Source: Onchocerca lupi (lineage: Eukaryota; Nematoda; Chromadorea; Rhabditida; Onchocercidae). Taken from it: a stretch of DNA of 64,000 bases. A program made the translations under genes and the position numbers. The notes under the pieces are model-generated. The model made no database searches. It worked only from the letters and a program-made list of their open reading frames with translations, and was not told the DNA's origin. Shown here in pieces: positions 14,601-27,100 of the stretch. Where the stretch lies: the NCBI GenBank assembly GCA_028564675.1, contig JAOVVO010000051.1:62001-126000 (forward strand). The letters are read 5' to 3'. The first letter of the stretch is position 1. Each line of letters begins with the position of its first letter.

Positions 14601-17600
14601 ACAAATTGAAATATAATTAATTAGAAGTATGTTCATCATCTAAATATCATGCAATAATATATTTCATGCTAGTCTCTCGATGGAATTTATAAATGAATTC
14701 TTGCTTCAAGTTCTCATAAGCTCAATATGACAAGCTTCGTATCATGTTAACTGTCATTTTTCCCTAATCCAAAACAAATTTGCAATTCTAGAAAAAATAA
14801 ACTAATTTGCAAAGGCAAAATGAGAAGATTGATTTCCATGTAAAACTTTTATTCAATTCATCATAATGGAACCATTCTCTATCTCATATTCTTTCTATCA
14901 CATAGTTTTATGACATATTAATTTTTGTATGATTTAAATTAAAACAATTTTTAAGAAATAAAATTCGTTAATAATACTGCTTATGAAACAAAAAAACAAA
15001 CGAAATAAAAAAACAAACTAATTGAATTAGTTTTGCAGGTTTAACACCTTGTACCTTATAAAATGTTTATTTCTAAGACGTTGTTTATCACTTTTTTTTT
15101 TGTTTTTTCTTTTTTTTTTGTGTGTGCGTGTAAAATAGAAGATTTCAAAAGAAAATTTTTATAAAAAAGTTAATGATATGCAAAACTTTAAAATGAAATT
15201 CAAAAAATCCATTAAAAAAGAACCCTGAAAATATATTTATTGCCCAGAATGTTGAAGAAAAAAATGAGCTTGTTTTTTTAAATATAAAAGATGAGAAAAT
15301 AAAAGGACTCAGTAGCTCAGCATTCCTGATTAGTCTCGGGAGTTCTAAAATATTTGTTTTTTCTGATTAAATAAATAATTGTTCAAAATTTTGTGATTCC
15401 ATAAATTGAGAATATTACAACTTCAAAAAACTCCAGCACAATTTAACAAAAGTATGATTTAAACAAATTGTTCTTGGACTTTTTGATAAGATTTATCACG
15501 AAATATTATTACAGAATTCTGTCACCAATTATATTGGACTTTGTAATTTAAATTTTTGGGATTTACTTTTAAGATTGTTTATGTACAAACTTTGTTCCGG
15601 AGTTCTCAAACTGAAACTACTTTTTTTTTTCAAAGCTTAAATCAGTGAGTTAAAGAGATATTAAAGCCGTATTATCAGCTTTTTTATTTAAATAAGCCTT
15701 TGAATTTTTTGCAAATTTGAATCCTTTAAATATATTTATAATTCATTGGATGCACAGAGCTTCGTTGGCAATACAACATCATCGAGTCGATTTAACAACT
15801 GATAATAGTTCATAGACACCATAATTCACAATATGTGTCATCTGTTAAATGACACTCACAGATCACAGATGGTTGTATGAGAATTGTGTCATACACAAAC
15901 TTTTCCACTTTCATCATGTCCTTTTATTAAAAAATGTTGTGTAAACTTATTTGTTACATTAATCCAAATGTTTCATTATTATCACAAATGGACGATTTTT
16001 CTTCCAAATTTGAAAAACATGTCTTTTCTCTATCTCCTATTTCGTTCTTTTCTTGTTATTTTTACCTCAGGCACCCATAAAGAAATACATGTATATTCAA
16101 GTGTGTTGAGCTTGGATTCTTCACAGTTATCTTTTCAAAGTTTTTTCAGTTGTCATTTTACATGAAATCCGGACGATTCAAATACCTTTTTCTGAGTTGA
16201 TTTCTTGGATAAATTAGAAATCAACTTACTTTTAGATCAACGCAAGCAGAAGTGCAACAAGTGGTAAATCGAAACTTGGAAAATGATCAACGCATGATGG
16301 TTCACGGTAGTAGTAGTAGAAAGGATTGTATCAGATTAAGAGGTCTTCCCTACGAAGCTCATGTAGAAAATATTGTCGAATTTCTGGGCGAAAGTGCTCG
16401 GCACATCATGTTTCAGGTAAATAGCAATTTAACAGTTATAAGTAGATGGCTTGAATGCAGTTAAAAAAAATTTGACGATCGAACTTAACTGTTTTCAAGG
16501 CAATATTTTAATTAATAACTAATTAATTTTGAATTACTTCAAATGATTTATGATCATCTATTGAAATTAAAAGGGATTTGTGTTATGAAGTCAGATTCTG
16601 CTACTTGAATTATTCAGGAAAATTTTACTTTCTTTTGGTGCAAAATTGAAATGATAAACTTCCAGAAAATACTCTTGAATTTAACAATTTTTGAGTTTTT
16701 TAATTACGAATATTTCAAGAATTATTTAACGTACAGTATTATACGTGATGAAAAAATACTCACCGAAGTTGCCAAATTTTATTACTTTTTATTAATCATT
16801 TTTTCGAATTAAAAAGGGTTCATTTGGGCAGTCCTAAACCTTTTGGCATGATAAAATTTGTAGTGATGAGGAATTACGATTTATTGATCTAAAAAAAGAA
16901 TAAGAAATGTGCGTCAATGGAAAAGACATAGTTTGGAATTATACTTTGGTTTGCTTTATCTCAAACATGTTCACACAACAGACTGCTACTGGTAGAATGT
17001 CTATCTTTCACTAATCATTAGTTTATTTAATAAAATTAATTACAAATAGATGTGTGAAGTGGAATGATGTGGAATGAGACGATGAAAGATCGAAGGATGG
17101 ATGGAGCAATAATATAAAATGAAATAAGAGGAAATTTGAAAAAAAAGCTGTTAATTTATAAATATAGTAATTTATCAATCCTTTTACCTTCTTTCTTTAA
17201 CAAGAAGTTGCTCATTCAGGAGAGGAAATATCAGATGTGGGAGATCTAACCTTTCTTTATTTCATCTCCACGTCCTTTTCTCTCTCATCTCATAATCTGA
17301 TTATCTCGTTTGAGTTCTTTCTTATCTATTTGCCAGGAATTTTTCTTCCAAAACTTTAACTCAAAATATTTGGTGGATGGAAAAAAAGACTTTTTTTCAG
17401 GCTTTATAGAAGCAACAATTTTATCTTGTAATAATAACGTCTCCCTCATTTATTTTCATTTGTTTTTTCCAATTGTGATTCCGTTTTTTTTTTCTCTCTT
17501 CTTTTTTCGTAATCTTTCATCTTTCCCGAGATTGACTGATATCTCACATAATTCTGAGATTCTGTGTGAGAATCCGTGAATTAAATCAAAATTTTGACAG

Positions 17601-19391
17601 AAAACATGCATTAGATTGAAAGAGAGACAATGTTTGTCTTTTAACTGGATATGATAACAGCGATGATAAGAGTGATGAGAATACGATAACATAAACATAA
17701 CTGTTGTAATGATGAAAAGATAATGATAGTGATAATATTTCATGGAGTGCATATGGTATATAATGCACAAGGTCATCCGAGTGGAGAAGCTTTCATACAA
17801 ATGGATTCGGAGATGAGTGCCGCAACTGCAGCTGCATTAGCTCACAACAAATATATGCAAATTGGAAAGAAACAACGATATATCGAAGTTTTCCAATGCA
17901 GTCCGGAAGATATGAATTTGGTTCTAACAAATCCGCCGTTACCACCACAGTTTGTTCTGCAGCCAAGACCGATCTTCCCACAACGTAGGCCACTTTAGAC
18001 TTGAACTTTGAACTTTAGTTATAGCTCATATCATATATTAGTAATGGTTTTAAAGATTTTTGACATTTTATCTTACCTCAAAATGATAAGATCTGTTATG
18101 AAACAAATCAATTTTGATATATCTCATGCAGACTGATCTGATCGGTTTGGATTCTAACGTTCCCTAAAATTTTATTAGAAGTCTTAATTTACGCTTTCTT
18201 TAAATTTATCAGATCATCGAAGAGACATTTAATCGATGCCACTGTAATAGTACCATAATTGAAATTTTAATGTGTTATTTCAGAAACTGTTCAAAGTTTG
18301 ATACCAGCAACAGCAATAGTGCCGTCGTTTACGCCGTTGTATTGGCCATGTCTTAGTCCACCACCGTCACCATGTATCTATCCGCTGCAGTCGCAACCTG
18401 GCCTGGTCTTGGTTACCGGACTTTGTCCAAATATTACACCACAAGATATTTTGGCATATTTTCAAACTAATCCGGAGGTTTTTCCTTTTCTAATCTATGA
18501 TTTCCGTCATTTTCGTAAGATTTGAATGAGATTTAAATGAATAGAGAGAAAGATTTTAATTCTTTATAAAATGAAAAAATCAATCCTCCATTATGAGGCG
18601 AAATATCAATTGCTAAGGCTGACTTAATGACATGTGGGACGAAAGCAGTAATACTGAAGGGAGAGTGCTGTGGTAATTCCGGCCGTACATTATTTTCGGT
18701 GAGAAGTTATGAGGTGATAGAAAGTGGAAATGAAAAGAGGCAAGCTTGTACTTCGAATCTGTTCTGAAATTGAAATGGTTGAGATTGTGCAACTCTCTTT
18801 CATGGGACATTTCTGAGAACTTTCTTTGCCAAGAAAAGCTGTGATAAGGAGTGGGATAGATTATGTTAGGACAGGGGATACTACGGTAAGCATATTTAAT
18901 TTGCTTTGTCACGATATCACGGGACACACCGTTGTATTAGGACAAGGTACTATATTCAGATAGCATTCTGCAATAAATTCTGGATACCTTTGTGAAAAGA
19001 GTCAAATTTCTAATGATTCAAATGTTCTCGGCAAACATATTTCACTTGATTTACACGCTTTTGATCAAGTTTTTCGAGAATGAATAAAATCTATTCATCG
19101 TCATTCTGAAAGCATTTGCGAAGTATATCAAGATGACATAGTGGTTAGAAGCCTAGAGAATATAATGCCGCAGAAAGAATTTGGAACTTTCAGTGTTGTT
19201 TCAAAAATTGAAAAGTTCGTTTTCAGATAGCAATTGAAAGCGTTCAAATGCTACGATGGGGGACAGCACAGTATGCCGGCGAAGCGCTAGTGCGTTTCCG
19301 CTCACAAATGGATGCGGAAAGAGCTCTGGCGGAACACGTTCCGGCTCCGTTTCCTACCATACCACTAAATCTTTCACTTATACATACCTGA
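2646..19391 (+). CDS. sym-2: SYM-2/Fusilli/ESRP-type RNA-binding splicing regulator
   Basis: Orthologue of Drosophila Fusilli and vertebrate ESRP1/2, nuclear RRM proteins that control alternative splicing. Eleven exons: 2646-2876, 4089-4311, 7399-7530, 8235-8361, 11831-12006, 13614-13714, 14385-14569, 16236-16416, 17744-17984, 18284-18477, 19227-19391; about 651 residues (human ESRPs about 680-730). Residues 1 to about 195 match the ESRP N-terminal domain (IRQVLHP is conserved). RRM1 is at about 208-287 (VRTRGLPWQATDHDIAQFF), RRM2 at about 315-392 (VRMRGLPY; DGRPTGDAFVMF; RYIELFR) and RRM3 at about 423-510 (CIRLRGLPYEA; GVHMVYNAQG; RYIEVFQCS). A proline-rich linker and a divergent fourth RRM-like segment follow. 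ATG 2646 is the first in-frame ATG after an upstream stop, but an earlier exon is possible. The end of exon 3 is uncertain. Exon 9 lacks a normal AG acceptor at the position homology demands. C. elegans sym-2 is the expected counterpart. Confidence 0.9.
4787..5110 (+). repeat. Dispersed repeat, copy A (MITE-like)
   Basis: In sym-2 intron 2. The left end reads CTATCTATATAAATAAAAAT and is followed by a segment (about 4850-4920) with clear similarity to the reverse strand of a second element at about 36413-36646: both share AAGTTCTTCACCGA, a GTTG-ATTCGAATRGGCG block and the same order. The part after about 4930 is less AT-rich than the surroundings and has no visible match in copy B, so the right boundary is approximate. 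I infer a short non-autonomous transposable element; no coding sequence is present. Confidence 0.55.
12007..13613 (+). other. sym-2 intron 5, with a GC-richer pyrimidine-rich 3' half
   Basis: The intron between the RRM1 and RRM2 exons. The first part is ordinary AT-rich intron with a GAT/GGT microsatellite at about 12483-12510. The last 600 bases are richer in C and T, and contain a 76-codon open frame (13141-13371). ESRP proteins pass straight from the end of exon 5 into exon 6 (GSNSEAVRFVSRG), so the frame is not needed in the mature protein. It could be an optional exon or simply composition-driven; I favour non-coding. Confidence 0.4.
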
Positions 19392-20272
19392 TTTGATTCA
19401 AATTTCTAGTCTACAATATGAGCACTATTCCATCTTCGTTCGATTTGTTATTCTCAAAAATATGCCACGTTTATATGGCTACCAAAATTCTTGCTACCTT
19501 ATGAAATTTGAAAATTTAACCTAACTGTTGTAATTTCATTCAGATATTGTATATTAAATTATTTTTCTAACTCTGTTTGCTTCTGCTATCCTTTGACTGT
19601 AATTTATATCACGAATCATAATCGTTTTTTTTTTCTTAGATTATTCTTAATTTAAATGATATCATCCGACAATGTTTCTTAAGTTAAATGAAATTTCTTA
19701 ATTTTATTTTTTATTTCAGATATTGGAATTCACATACAATTTCTATAAGTTTATTTTGCTCAACCTCAGCTTAAGTTATTACCTAAATAACAGCTATAAT
19801 CAATTTCATGCCTTATTTTTCTATCCTTCCAATAATTGTTTATTTAATTTTTTTATGTTCCAAATGTTTTGTACCCTGTGATTCACAAATATCTCTTTAT
19901 TATTAATTTTTTTTAGTTTTATTATATAATTTACTTATGTTTTTTGTCTTTAATTTATTCAGATAATCGCTCATTAACTGTTATTTTTACCTTAACTTTT
20001 AATGCGATATGCGAATTGTTTCGAATTGCCAAAAATCTTGCTTCTTTGTTTAGTAAAATCAGCCTTTTATAATTTATAAATATAATATTTTTTTTTTTTG
20101 CAATTTTAAGTGGCGAATTATAATGAAATATAAGAAAAATAATCCAGATTAATAGAAGTAGAAAAGTTCAACAAAAAATAGAATTGAGCTAGCTGATAAC
20201 AATTTAATAGAATCTTGAAATCATAACACTAACCCATTTCGACTCATATAATTATCATTATTTCGCTTTATT

Positions 20273-20315
<43 letters not shown>

Positions 20316-23300
20316 ATTGAAGCTGTGATGATGATGTGATAATGGAAAAGACAGTTGCCTTATTATTCATTTCTGTGATAATTAAACTGCTTTTGATCAC
20401 TTTTTTACTTGTACTCGTCATTGGAAAAATACTGATAAACTGTTATCAACCACTTTTGTTATATAGTGGTTAATTAAGACTCAACTGTTGAAGACAACTA
20501 TTTATGATGAATGGAAGATTATCGCAATCGATAATTCATTTTGACAATCTAAAAATAATTCGATGGTTGTGATAATCCAATAAAAAAAAAAGAAATGCAG
20601 CTGTTTCTCAACTTTTTCTATGAATTATAAAAAGGTAAGTTTCCTGTGATGCTTTTCAAAAGTTGGCAGATATTTATAAGTAAAGCTTCTATTTGTGAAT
20701 GAACTTTTGATTGAAATTTTATGAATAAACTTGTGATGAAGAATCTGCGCTCTATCAATAACTCCCAGTTTCGTCGTTCTTGCTTATTTGATTGCAACTC
20801 ATGCGTTTTCCTTTTTGTAATTCAGAATAAGAGTCAGTTTTTTTCTCAAATTGTTATTTACAAATAAAAAAGATTAGGAAATAATATGATGAGTATAACT
20901 TTCGTGATATAACTGTAACCATTTAATAGAGCGTGATGGTACTCACATTGTTTCACAACAAAATTCGATGAAAACTTCCATTTACGGCTACAATTGCGGC
21001 AATTACTTCGTTCGAAGTTTGCTGAAATCATTTTGAAGTAATTGTCATAAGTATATTTTTTGAAGCGAGCAGAATGCTGCTCTCGACCATGCAAACAACC
21101 AACTCCATTTGATAATTACAGGCACATGATTGGATTAAATTTGCTTATTTAGAAAATTTTTATGGATGTTTTTCTTAAGAGAATATCCATATTAAATTTA
21201 TTGATATTTAAGTGTGAACTATTCATGGTTTCGGAATAGTACTTCCGTATTCGGAATGGATTCATCTCATAAGAAAGGCATGCAAATCTGGATTAAATTA
21301 ATCAGCTTGATAATTTCCAGTCAGGAAATTTCTGTGATAATTTCATTTTTAGTATAATGAATTTAACAATGAAAGTAATGGCATTTAAATGATTCATGAG
21401 CTTCAAAAAATCAATTAAATGTTTTTTCAGTAAATATTGATCAATTTCATAGTTTAATAAAATTTTCATATACTTTCAACCATTATTCAGGCGTCATTGT
21501 GAGCACTCAAAAAGCATTAAAGAGAGAAGAAATCAAAATATAAGCAATTAATTTCATTTAACTAGTCCACTGACATTACAGTTGGTCAGCAAACCCCTAT
21601 AATTAGTAAATTAATTGAACGAATAATTTGAAAGTCTCTTAGCAAAGATGCTACGCAAGATTGTTGTAACGTTCGGTTAATGACCGGCAGTTCTATGATG
21701 CCCTTGATTAATGTCTTGGATGGTGAGTTAATCTACTGGTCCGCCACTTGTTTTGTACAACTTTAATTCAAATGAAATTTCACCGAAAAACAAAGAATGG
21801 AATGAAGTCATTAAATAATTAATCTGTGTATTTTGAAATAATTTGTTTAGCTATTATAAAAGAAAATAAAAATACTTTTAAGCCTCATCAAAGATGATGA
21901 AAAGAATATTCAAAATATTTCAAAATCTAAAAAAATCCCTAGTAAAAAGTATCTACAGCATTAAAAATATACCTCCTAGTGCTACAAATTGTAAGTGGAA
22001 CATACTTCCATATTAATTGGAAGATTAGAGAAATTAGTAATACATTCTTTAGAATCCTTGAGAATATGTGCATGAACCCATTAAACTTTGAATTTTTTGC
22101 TTATTTTTTGTTCAACTACTACTTATTTTTTTTTTTTTTTTTGAAAAAAAATAAAAATGATAAACATCATTTAATGCGTTCGCCACAAATATTTTACTGA
22201 TTAAGTACAGAATTCAAGATTTGATGAAATTTAAAACTCCAAATGTTAGATGTTTGGAGTTACGAAATAAAAATTGATCACCTGCAAGCCTATCCATGAA
22301 TTTGCCTTTCAATTTCGCTTTGTTTTTGAACTCGCTTTGAATTTTCCCGAAAGAAAACGCTCGAAGCTGATGAATTAAATTTTTAGTTTGTTTTTAGGTC
22401 AAAAATTCTCATGTCATTTCAATTCCTCGGAGATATCTGTTGGTCACTAAATTCTTTAATTTATCATTTTTTGTCGTATTCCAATGGATAAAAAACGAAA
22501 AATGGAATGTATCCATTTTGCAATTTGTATTCGTTTGGCACATTTGATTGCATGTCGATTTGTTCAATTTTGAAGAATCAAATAGAAAGTAGTAAGAGAA
22601 TTAATTCTTCATGGGACAATATGGATTGGTCGCCTTCGATTCTATCTCTGTCATATACTGAAAGCGATCAACGGATGAAAATTCAATCCTTCTAATTTTA
22701 AATTTGTCCCACGATTTTTTCAAACTTGCAAAAAAACTAAGAAATGTGACAAAATGGGAGAGGAAATAAAAGGACACTGAGAATGACCTAAATATATCAA
22801 CCAGTGTAAGAAAATGTCATCAAATGTATTTGTCTCTTTCATACCAAAAAGATCCCTTATATCATACATGAATGTGTTATACATCCTTGTAATTATTGAT
22901 GCCTTTATTTCATCGTCTAATTTCAAATTTTTTCTCCTAAAAATCTGATTGGCCTATTTAATGGAATCGACCATGCATTAATAAATTTAGCAAAATTTAA
23001 GATGAAAGTTGTACTCTTCAGTGAAATGTACAACATAGCAATTATATTATAATAATCAAAATTCATTTCCAAATGTTATCTTTTCATAATGTTTTTGAAT
23101 ATCCCAAAATGATATAATATACTTTATAATGATATTAAAATGTAGAAACTTAGATTGTGATAGAGTCGCAGATTGGCAAAGATATGTTCCTTCTTCAATT
23201 GCTGATATCGTAACAAAATAACTAAAAATACTTGAAAAATCATTTATGGTCATCAGTTTAAGATATTTGTCCAATTTGATCTATATCATACCCAACTTTT

Positions 23301-24178
23301 TTTCTGATTGGACTTTTTATTCCTGAATTTTTGAACTTGCTGAATTTTTAGAAATATTTATTTAATTAACAATAAAAGGCTTCTATTATCATATGCATCA
23401 ATGTATTCAGAGATTTTTGGATCACCAATTTTTAATTAAAGATTCCTGGATCAGCAATTTAATTCAAATATCTTAGCAATCACGTCCAGGGACGAGTTGA
23501 ATGAAGGTAAACAGAAACGGTGATGGATGCAGAATCATTGTTCTTATTTAAAAAAAAGGTCACTATATTGATAAATCAATTTCAGTGATCACTGATGAAA
23601 ATTAAAAAAAAAAAAAGAATTCTCAAGATCATTGATGGGAAATTTGTGCTGAATTTTTGATATACTGTTCAAGTGATGAGGCGGAGGGGTTCTTATTACA
23701 GGACATTTAGGATAAAAGGAGGTTCCACAAAACAGTGAAGTGTTACTATTGTTAATACACATGTACAGTTATGTTCGTTGAGTTGGAAGTACGAAAGAGA
23801 ATTGTGAATTTAAAGTCCAACCTTCTGTGATCCTTCGATGCCTGAAATCTTAAAGAGGTTGAGAGAATGGCCGAGGGGTAACTGTCATTGACCTCTAAAA
23901 TACGATTTGCGAAATTCTTTCTAATCATCATCATCATCATCATCACTATCACAATTACTACTACATCAGTAGTAGTAACAGTAGTAGCACCAATAACATC
24001 CCTCCTCCTACTTCATCTCTCCTTGGATTCCTCAAAGTAACGGCGTTTTTGTTGTTGTTGATTCATCATCGTCAAACTGTCCCATTCATCATCATCCTGA
24101 CTAATATCATCAGAATTACCTTCAGGGCAATAATATTCGGGTAGATTTCGAAGGCTCAACCATCGGAGCACTTCTAAG
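19392..24178. other. Intergenic region between sym-2 and noah-1, no gene seen
   Basis: About 4.8 kb with no recognisable protein, RNA gene or exon series on either strand. It must include the sym-2 3' UTR and the noah-1 promoter. Landmarks are an uninterrupted run of 38 T at 20274-20311 and an ATC microsatellite at about 23924-23944. From about 23,980 to 24,180 the DNA is less AT-rich, which fits the 5' untranslated region of the following gene. Confidence 0.6.
20274..20311 (+). repeat. Poly(T) tract, 38 consecutive T
   Basis: Longest homopolymer in the window. It lies 0.9 kb after the sym-2 stop codon. It could be the poly(A) tail of an old minus-strand retroposed insertion, but no flanking retroelement sequence was recognised. 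Confidence 0.85.
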
Positions 24179-27100
24179 ATGCATCTTCCCAGTGATGCAC
24201 CATCGCTTCTTTATTATCATTTCCACTTCATCATAATTGCATATTTTTCCGTATTCGCTTCAATTGAAATTCAAGAAATTCGTAAGTTTTTTTTTTTTTT
24301 TCACATTCTCATTCATTATAATTGCTATTCTCCATGAGTTTCACAGAAATTTCATGTAAAATTTTATAAAATAGCATAAGTTAAATCATTCCATTAAAAA
24401 TTATTAAATACTAAAAATTATAACATTATCAAATCACAATTGGAAATATCATAACGACATCATGTCGACAAATGGCTATATTTTTCGAATGTTTCAATCA
24501 GTTTCAGTCTTTCACTTTTAATTCTAATTTTGGTAATAATTCAAGCATGAATAATGAGTAAAAACAATTTGGGGTGTGAAACATGCGGATATGCTTTGCC
24601 ATGAAAATTAAATGAAAATGACATGCAAAATATGGCGTTTTTAATCGAAGCTATTGGTCTTAACCAAACCGAAGATTACCGGAAGAGAGGAAGTAAAGGA
24701 GAAAATAAAGAAAACAAAGAAATCGATTACTATTATTAAAAATACATTGTTTGGATGAAAATGTTGCAAATCCAAATTTTAAATTTTCTCCCCTTCAGTC
24801 CTAAATTTGAAAGCCAGTGTCGCAATTTTTCGAGCGACTTCTCTGAGATTATAAATTCTTGTCACTTTTCTTCACGCATATTTATTATCGTTCTTTTTAA
24901 GATCATTATATACTTATGCTTGGCTACACAATTATCAAAAATCAATGCTTAGGAAAAATTTAATTTTCAGCATTAAAATTTTCCTCTGAATGCAAAACAT
25001 GAATTAACTGTTCTATCATCTCATCTATTTCAAAAATCACTGACATCTATTATAAAAATGAGTTCTTTGAAGCTATTTCAATATTTCATCCAAATTCCTT
25101 AAAAAGTACTTTTCTTTAATTTGAGTTACTTAATTTATGGAGCATAAAAAAATCATGATTGCCAGACTTTTTGTTTTTACTAATCACGTATAAAAATTAG
25201 TTTACTTGTCTAATTTTGAATATTATTGACTATTTTCAATTCAAATGATGAATTTCGAATTAATATTCGTAGAAATGACCTAATCGAGAAAAAGACAACT
25301 ATTACTCAAAAACAAGAATGGGAACAGTAAGATAAATGATTATTTCTGCTTACAATTGAGGTGAAGACATCTCTTCGCCATTTTTCTTTATATGAAATTT
25401 CAAACTATTTTTGTAGAATTACATCATTTATGGCAGTATCATAAAGGTAATATGTATAAAATGATTTTTTGATGATTATCATTGAATCAAAAAGATTCTC
25501 TAACATGAAACTAATGACCGTAATGCTTAACTTAAATTAAAATGTTAATGCTTGATTTAATTAATGCTTGACTTAAATCAGAATCAGCATATTTAGTCGC
25601 TTTTTAGAGCTAATAATGTTTTACCACTTGAACATTAAAGCATTTCTGAAAATCGGATGACACACTTTTTGCAGAAAAAAAAGTGGAATGATTGAATTAA
25701 TTTTCGAAATTGACCTCTATTGATGACGGTGACACGATCCTTTCTTAGATTATTTGCGTTGAGAAAAATGATCAGCGAATAAGCCATTTTTCACTTGAAA
25801 ATTGGGTTATTTTTCTTCTAATGAACAATTTAATGCTGTAAAAATCTTATCTTTGGCTAATTTTAATGAGAAAAATTCGCAATGTTTAATATGGACATTT
25901 GATGTCATTCAGTGTTACAGCAAAGTTTATCTTCACTTATTTTTTGTAGATTAATATTACTTAAAGCTTAAAAGGTGTGCAGTACAATTAAGGCATGCGG
26001 CAGACGAAAAAACTTGCAAATATCATTTCTTTTTTATCAAAATGATAGTGAAAGAAATAATGATAAAAATGACTTTTTCTGTTAATATTAATCAGATAAA
26101 TCATCGATGATAATGAACTATTCAAAGAATAGTTGAGGGATAAGAATTTCTTGCTAATTCATTCAAGCATGAAGAACTAAAAAAGAGAGAAATAAAATTC
26201 GACCACTTCTGAAATTTCCCAATTCTGATCGTGTAAAATACTTGTGATGCGTAGTACTTCATTCGGCCTAATTTTTTCTAACAATTTTATTAATTAATTA
26301 TTATACAAGCAATTTTCAACGAACAAACTTTCTGAAAATTTTAAAGATTAAAAGAATGCTTGAATTGCAGCAGCATATCCAGCATGCAGCAATGGCGAAT
26401 CACCTGTTTTTTTACTCCGACACAATGCTACTGCTGGCGAAGTTCTGAAAAAGGATTCGGTAGAAAATCTTGTAGATTGTACTGATCTTTGCTCCGCTAA
26501 CGACGTTAGTTCAATTTTCCAAATTTTTTCAATGTTTCAAGACTCCTGCATGGAAGATATATCAAGCAGATTTCAGGAATGCTTGGGGATAACCTATCTA
26601 GACAAAGTTTGCAGTTTGTTGTCAAGCATTGATGAACCAGCAGAGCAATCAGAAGATTACATATTGTTGAGTAAAAATTGCGCCAAAGTAATTCTCTGTC
26701 TCATAATTTTCGCGATAGTTTTTGTAAATAATTTATCAAGTTACGATTCCAGTAGAATTCAATTCACCTGGTAAAGTCTGTGTTTGCATTATTACAGTTT
26801 TAAATAGTTTTAATGGCTTATCATAACCATATCATCAATTTATTGACACGATAATGCTGACTTGAATGAGTATATTGTAAATAAATGAAGTAATGATGTA
26901 TTTTTCTAAAAATTTTTAAGCATGAAAGAAATGCCTGAGAAGAGAAGAAAATCATATCATTTTGCATGAAATAAATTTTAACTTCTAATTTCACTACAAA
27001 ATTAATAAAATTCGTTTCGCAGAGTGCGCGGATTTGCTCATCTCCATTTCAATTCGATGCGCACGAACAAAAAATTTTAGTTGGATTTGCTCGCGAGGTT

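Noticed and set aside
17310..17579. 89-codon + strand frame in sym-2 intron 8, considered as an extra exon
   Set aside because: Phe/Ser-rich translation from pyrimidine-rich DNA; RRM3 needs no residues between exons 8 and 9.
17456..17800. 114-codon minus-strand frame overlapping sym-2 exon 9
   Set aside because: Antisense shadow of simple-sequence intron and of the RRM3 exon.
23924..23944. ATC repeat considered as a possible coding or array element
   Set aside because: Plain trinucleotide microsatellite in non-coding DNA.
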